From Hibiscus mutabilis (Eukaryota > Streptophyta > Magnoliopsida > Malvales > Malvaceae): a stretch of 64,000 nt of DNA. The notes below the pieces were generated by a model. The model was given only the letters and a program-made list of their open reading frames with translations, was not told the DNA's origin and searched no databases. The stretch is from the NCBI GenBank assembly GCA_019671005.1, contig CM033725.1:58253316-58317315 (forward strand), given 5' to 3'. This document shows positions 59,264-64,000 of this stretch, one piece after another. The number at the start of each line of letters is the position of its first letter. Positions within the stretch are counted from its first letter, which is position 1. A program made the position numbers and the translations under genes.

Positions 59264-60159
59264 CCTTGGCTCAAACTGGGCATCTTCGCAACTTGTGAGG
59301 CCCCTTACATTAGTAGCACTCCAATTGCTTCAACTCCACCCTCGGCTTGATGGTTTTCTCACTCGCTATCGCACCGGGCTCGACCTTGGCTTGACTACTT
59401 TGGCACTCGTAGTTGCACCTTGGATTTCCCTTGGCTTATTGACCATCATAACTGTGCCAAGTCGCGCTACTCCTCCTTCAGGCTCATCTTCTCCCTTGAT
59501 GAGTGCAGCAAGGCGATTCTTCTCGGGACAGCTCCTTATCACATGTGGGCCATCACTTAAGTAGCACTTCATCATTCTGCTTGCCTTCTTCTTTGGCACG
59601 GACTTAGCCTCGCCATTCCCATTGTCACTTGACGTGGGCTTGGACGTCTCGGCACTGACTGGCTTGTCTCCCGCAGGCTCGGTCAGCAACTCGGCCACAT
59701 CTTTGGCCTCTCAAATTTGGGCACCTCCTTGCTCCAATGCAAGCATCACCCCAGGCCTAAGTCCATCTAAGATGGTGACAAGCATACCCCATTCATTCAT
59801 TGCACTATTGCAATTGAGTAGCTCTTCCTTGAGCTCATTCATCTCGATCCGCATAGCCGTCACCTCGGCTTTGCAAGCATTACTCCCTCGAACATTCACC
59901 AACTCGTTGAGAACTCATCGAGTCTCGTCCTTGAACTGGTCCTCCATGGACACCACTTGGTTAAGGCGGGACTCGAAAACACCTTGGATCTACTTGGCCT
60001 CCCTTCAGATTCGTCAAGTCTAGCAACCCTCTTCTCCAACGACGTTGTGTCTTTTACCAAGTCTTCTATCTGAGACTTAATAAAGTAAGTCTGATCATTG
60101 AAATCATTAAAAGTTTCTCTTACCTCATTCATTATCAATGCCTTTCTCTTTGATGCCAT
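59264..60159 (-). pseudogene. Decayed gag-like region with two zinc knuckles
   Basis: A start near 60159 (MASKRKALIMNEVRETF) leads into a charged coiled-coil-like region that runs on in shifted frames (59902-59711, 59698-59366). The end has a nucleocapsid-type knuckle, CYLSDGPHVIRSC near 59560, in which the second Cys is Ser. A second, CY-stop-CKGPHKLRRC near 59310, has an in-frame stop. Intact relatives fit C-x2-C-x3-H-x4-C. Gag packages element RNA. This copy has several stops. Confidence 0.65.
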
Positions 60160-60253
60160 CTCACTCGCTTCTTTGCCACGAACTACTTCGAAGTAAACCT
60201 TCGCCTAACTTGACTACAACACCAAGTAGGCTCGAACGTAAGCCCCTCGTCTC

Positions 60254-60265
60254 GCTCTGGTACTA
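60254..60265 (-). promoter_or_regulatory. Primer binding site of the LTR element (initiator Met tRNA type)
   Basis: Two bases after the 5' LTR the minus strand reads TAGTACCAGAGC, matching the common plant site TGGTATCAGAGC at 10 of 12 bases. Confidence 0.75.
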
Positions 60266-60267
60266 CT

Positions 60268-60964
60268 TGTCAAGGGCCTAGGGCTCAACCCTAGCGGATC
60301 CGTGCGGCCTTTGACGCTAATCGGTCGATTCTTGCACCTAAGTCAGCCTTCAACCAGCCTTGCGAGTACTCATGCTCGACAACGGCTCGAACAAGCCCTC
60401 TAGGCTTTGATGGATGCGGAAGCACTTTAAGCACTATGGTGGCTACTCTTGGCCACTCGAGAGACAACTATAACAAAGAGCTTATGAAACAAGAACAATT
60501 GAAAGGAACAAGGGAGAAATAGAGTAAATGCTTCAGAGTCTTATTACCCTTCTCAAATGAGAGAATGAATGGAATGAGATGGATGATACAAATGAGGGTG
60601 AGAGGCTCTCTATTTATAGTTGAGCTCCCACTCAATCAATGGTCCGGATCGATTTACATGGATGGCCAGGATTAGCCCAAATCCTTACAAGAATCTCTAA
60701 TCTAGGAAAGAATATAAAATCCTACCTAATTACATCAATTAGTAGGTTTTTTCCTTAGATAGTTGATCACACCCGATATGGCAAGATTCCTCCTTTGACT
60801 TCTTGTCTCCTGCCATTGCTGAAAAGTCAGTGTGATCGGGCTCTCTAGCATTCTCCAAGTGTTGGGCCAAATCTGGTGGTATTGGCAAGCCCGATGATCC
60901 GCTTTGAACCTCTTAGGTGGATCCTTGCGCAACTATCTCGGACCAAAATATTTGGGTCGTGACA
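60268..60964 (-). repeat. 5' LTR (right copy)
   Basis: Starts TGTCAAGGGCCTAGGGC and ends GGGTCGTGACA on the plus strand. The minus-strand TATA box CTATAAATAGAG lies near 60608-60619 and would drive transcription into the interior. Confidence 0.9.
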
Positions 60965-61470
60965 CTTATCACATCTGCTTTTATGGCAATTTTTCGTCTA
61001 CTTTTATAGCAATACTTTCGTATGCTTTTATGGCAACTATAGTATATCATTTGACAATTTAACGTTTAGTTGGCGAGTATCAACGAGCGTTTTTGTTAGC
61101 GAAGGAGACCGATCTGTATATGCTTATGATTCCCTTTTGTGGTTGTGCTGATATGTCAAGAACAAGTAACAGAAGAATTTGTTTTCTTCATAGAGCACTC
61201 TGGTCAAAGTAGTTATTTGTTGGATTTCATTCAGAAGATTATTCAAGTCCTTCTGAAAGTGATAGTTTTTTTTTATTTTAATGTATTTCACACCCTTAGA
61301 ATTTTATTATATTTATTTTTAGACATTGAATTTACAATGTTTGCGGTGCAATACATTTGTAATCCTATCACTTTGAATATAATCTAGTTTATTTTAAAAA
61401 AACCTTCAAAATTTTAAATTTATTAAAAACTTATGATTGAGTCATGAAATTATGAATATCATTTTAATAA
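60965..61470. other. AT-rich flank without a recognised gene
   Basis: Just after the LTR are three copies of a CTTTTATGGCAA-like phrase at 60981-61031 (CTTTTATGGCAATTTTTCG, CTTTTATAGCAATACTTTCG, CTTTTATGGCAACTATAG). The rest holds a short frame of 82 codons (61139-61387) without recognisable features, probably chance. Confidence 0.4.
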
Positions 61471-61971
61471 GGTTTAAAAGTGTAAGAAGCCCTTGAACTT
61501 TTGAAAAAAAAATCAATTAAGCCCTTGATTTTTTTTCGCACCCAATTAATCTCTTGAACTACTAAATTTAATCAATTAAGCCTTTAAACCTCTTTGACCA
61601 ATTTTGACCATTAAATCTGAACAGTTTTTTAGATCCATTGTTGCAGTGCGTTGTGTCACAGTGTTTCCACTTGACAGTTTTCAAAATTGTTATTTTATTT
61701 TAAAATTACTTAAATGTTCTAAAATTTTAAAATATATATATAGAATTAAAAAAAATCTTTTTGATTTTTTGGTAAATGCAACATGATATAATTGTAGTGT
61801 ATCATGTTCGGTAATATATGAAAAAAAACTATCAAGATTTAATTGTCAAAATTGGTCAAAGAACTTAATTAATTAAATTTCTTGGTTCAAGGGTTTAATT
61901 AGATGCAAAAAGATTTAGGGCCTTAATTGATTTTTTTCTAAAACTTCAAAGGTCTTTTACACCCTTAAGCC
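61471..61971. mobile_element. 501-bp Mutator-type MITE with perfect 9-bp target duplication
   Basis: The left end GGTTTAAAAGTGTAAGAAG and the reverse complement of the right end GGCTTAAGGGTGTAAAAGA begin inverted repeats of about 150 bp (both contain AATCAATTAAG and TTGACCAATTTTGAC). TTTTAATAA occurs immediately on both sides (61462-61470 and 61972-61980). There is no coding capacity. Confidence 0.85.
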
Positions 61972-61980
61972 TTTTAATAA

Positions 61981-64000
61981 AATATCTTTACTAGTCTAGT
62001 AATATGTTTGAGCATTAAATGTTAGTTCAGACCGGCATATTTAACACGAATGGATCATGTTTAAAATAATTTACATTGACTTATCTTGAAATATTTATGA
62101 AAATTTATATATAGTATATATAAAATTTATTATGTTTATTAGTTTATTTTTTATTATTGCCGGTCGTTACGTCTTTTTTTAAGGTTTTTTTCTCTATTCA
62201 GTCCTCATCATATATATGTTATTCTTCTACTTTTTTAATTTTATTTTCTTAATGTTGCATGTTATTTATATTCTATCGGCATTTGTTCTTATTTTTCAAG
62301 GTTGTTTTTTTAATTTTTATATATTTTTAATTATTTCTGTAATGTTTATTTGTTAAGCAATTGAAATATTATTTTGCAGGTTATTTGTGCTATTTTCGAT
62401 CATTTACAATAGACTTTAGTATCTTTTTAATCCAAACTTTTTTGTTGTACAATTTTAATTTCGTATATTATTATTTTTTAAAAATTGTGACAATTAGAAT
62501 AATTTCATTATGTGGTGGGAGTCCGAATGGCGGATATTTTATACTTTTTCATAACAAATTTGATTTATAATTTTAACTAATAGTTATAAAAATATTATAT
62601 GAAAGGGTTACATGATAGGTAAATAGGGGATTAGGTGGGTCTCAGGACCCACGTGGGTAATGGGGCGGAGATGGTTTTAGTCTTGCGGGTTGTGGGACAA
62701 AAATGATTTTAAATTTGCAACAGGTCGTGGAACGGGAATATAAATAAAAATTTTTGACGAGAATAAATGTAGGAAGAGTACCTTTCACACATTCTCCGTC
62801 CAATTCACATCCGTAACAGGAGCATATTTAACATGAATGGATCATGTTTACGTAATATTCAAGGCCACTTTTTTTATCGTGTCATATTCAAGGTGTTTAC
62901 GTAATAGATACACAATATTTAAAATTCGATTAATATATTTTTAATATGCTTTGTATCATATCTAGGCTAATATTTAACGCCCAAGCTAACTTTAGATTTA
63001 GATTTTTTAGGCTTGAAGTTTTTTTGGGTTCACATCAATTTAAATAAAATCTATATTTCAAAATTATATTACTAGATTCAATAATAAATTTATTCAATAT
63101 TAAATTATATAAAAGAAAATTTAATTTTCATGTCAATTAATATAAAAATATCTTTGCTATATGTAATATGTGTATAATGTTTCAAATTGTACCACACCAA
63201 AAACGTTTGTAATTATGTTAAGGATGCACAACCTTTTATTATTTGAAAATGTTACAATTTTTTCTTTGTTTATTTTCATTTGTTTTTAGTCACAAATAAG
63301 AATTTTATTTGTTTTTGAATTTTTCTTATCTTTTCTTTTAACGTCTTATTACCATTATTCTTCTATTTTTATGACACGATTTTTATATATCTTTATGATA
63401 GTTTGACGTTTGTGCAACGATTATCACGACACACCTTTTAATTAAAAAATATTCTCTTTGATTAAGGTGTATTGTATTTGTTATACTTTTTTTTTACTTT
63501 TAATAAAATCCAACATCTTACTCTTGTCGAAAACGTATGAGATTATTTGAATATGATGTAAAGTTCAGTTAGGTGTCTGAACTTTTGTTCTCATTGAAGC
63601 TAAGTTCAGATTTGGGGTGAGTAAATCTCGACTATATTTAAAAATTTAAAATTTTCGATTCAACTCAACTCGAAAAAATTCCACTCGACTTTAATCGAAT
63701 AGTAATTTTAAAAAATTCACTTAAAATTAAAAAAATTTTGAGTTATAAAATGAGACTCTAATAACTCAAAACTTTTAGTAATTAGTTAATCGATTTTTAA
63801 GCTCGGGCTGAGTCCCTTAACTCTGCCTGATATATGTATATCTCATATGAAAAAAGATATGTATATCGTCTATGGTTATAGAAAGCCTTTTAAATTAGAA
63901 CTAATTAGAACCATAAAATATTATAAAGATTTACAATTAAATTTGAACTGAAACCCGAACTTGACTCGACTTGATTTCAACAAAAAATTAAATAAAATTT
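61981..64000. other. AT-rich intergenic DNA to the window end
   Basis: No coding signal. TTTAACA(C/T)GAATGGATCATGTTTA occurs at about 62040 and 62828, a short duplicated phrase. From about 63610 to the end lies a copy of the CGACTC/GAGTT repeat family also seen at 8960-9520, cut by the window edge. Confidence 0.5.

Larger units (their letters stand above)
57520..60964 (-). mobile_element. Non-autonomous LTR retrotransposon with two LTRs (gypsy-like)
   Basis: Two direct repeats (57520-58227 and 60268-60964) bound about 2.0 kb. Both start TGTCA and end TGACA. Orientation is minus: a primer binding site follows the right LTR, a purine run precedes the left LTR and both LTRs carry a minus-strand TATA box. 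Flanks read CTTA before the left LTR and CTTAT after the right one, a 4-5 bp target duplication. The interior holds a decayed gag with zinc knuckles and no reverse transcriptase, so the element depended on others for movement. LTRs differ at a noticeable number of sites (about 95% identical by eye), so it is not a fresh insertion. Confidence 0.9.

Noticed and set aside
58681..59564. Long plus-strand frames across the LTR element interior (205 and 193 codons)
   Set aside because: They are antisense to the gag/pol remnants, lack recognisable domains and reflect the GC-rich composition.
1..64000. CRISPR arrays, operons, prokaryotic defence genes, organelle inserts, rRNA or intact tRNA genes
   Set aside because: The window is plant nuclear DNA. 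No regularly spaced direct repeats with unique spacers, no organelle-like gene runs and no complete tRNA fold were seen; a tRNA or miRNA scan was not possible by eye.

Overview
The window is nuclear DNA from a flowering plant. Its genes have many short exons with GT-AG introns, the intergenic DNA is very AT-rich, and it holds plant LTR retrotransposons, Mutator-type and CACTA elements and tRNA-derived SINE-like repeats. The proteins are eudicot-like. My guess at lineage is Malvaceae (cotton-like), from the general look of genes and repeats; nothing in the sequence proves it.

Layout. 1-5280: truncated 3' half of an Athila-like Ty3/gypsy element on the minus strand, with RNase H end, integrase and remnants of the extra ORF that follows integrase. 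It is riddled with a short palindromic motif. 5281-10207: AT-rich intergenic DNA with a CACTA terminus, a Mutator-type element and SINE-like pieces. 10208-14185 (-): nuclear gene for mitochondrial ribosomal protein uS15m, five exons, one GC-AG intron. 15465-16570: Mutator-type element with a gene-like interior. 17305-21060 (+): five-exon gene for a small nuclear coiled-coil protein ending in an EAR repression motif. 21061-34300: about 13 kb without a gene, full of SINEs, MITEs and one Mutator-type element nested in another. 34965-41522 (+): complete 25-exon TOPLESS-type co-repressor gene. 42122-42715 (-): a TTM3-like CYTH phosphohydrolase copy broken by one in-frame stop. 44241-53181 (-): a gene of the CLU/REC (REDUCED CHLOROPLAST COVERAGE) family that carries at least two lesions. 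57520-60964: a non-autonomous LTR retrotransposon on the minus strand with both LTRs. 60965-64000: AT-rich DNA with a 501-bp Mutator-type MITE flanked by a perfect 9-bp target duplication.

How the genes relate. They do not form a pathway. uS15m acts in mitochondrial translation, the EAR protein and the TOPLESS protein are plausible partners in transcriptional repression, TTM3 is a tripolyphosphatase, and REC proteins affect chloroplast compartment size. From memory, uS15m, TOPLESS and a REC gene also lie near one another on Arabidopsis chromosome 1, so this looks like a conserved gene block enlarged by transposons. Coding exons were joined by hand using splice consensus, reading phase and family resemblance. 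No alignment was run.
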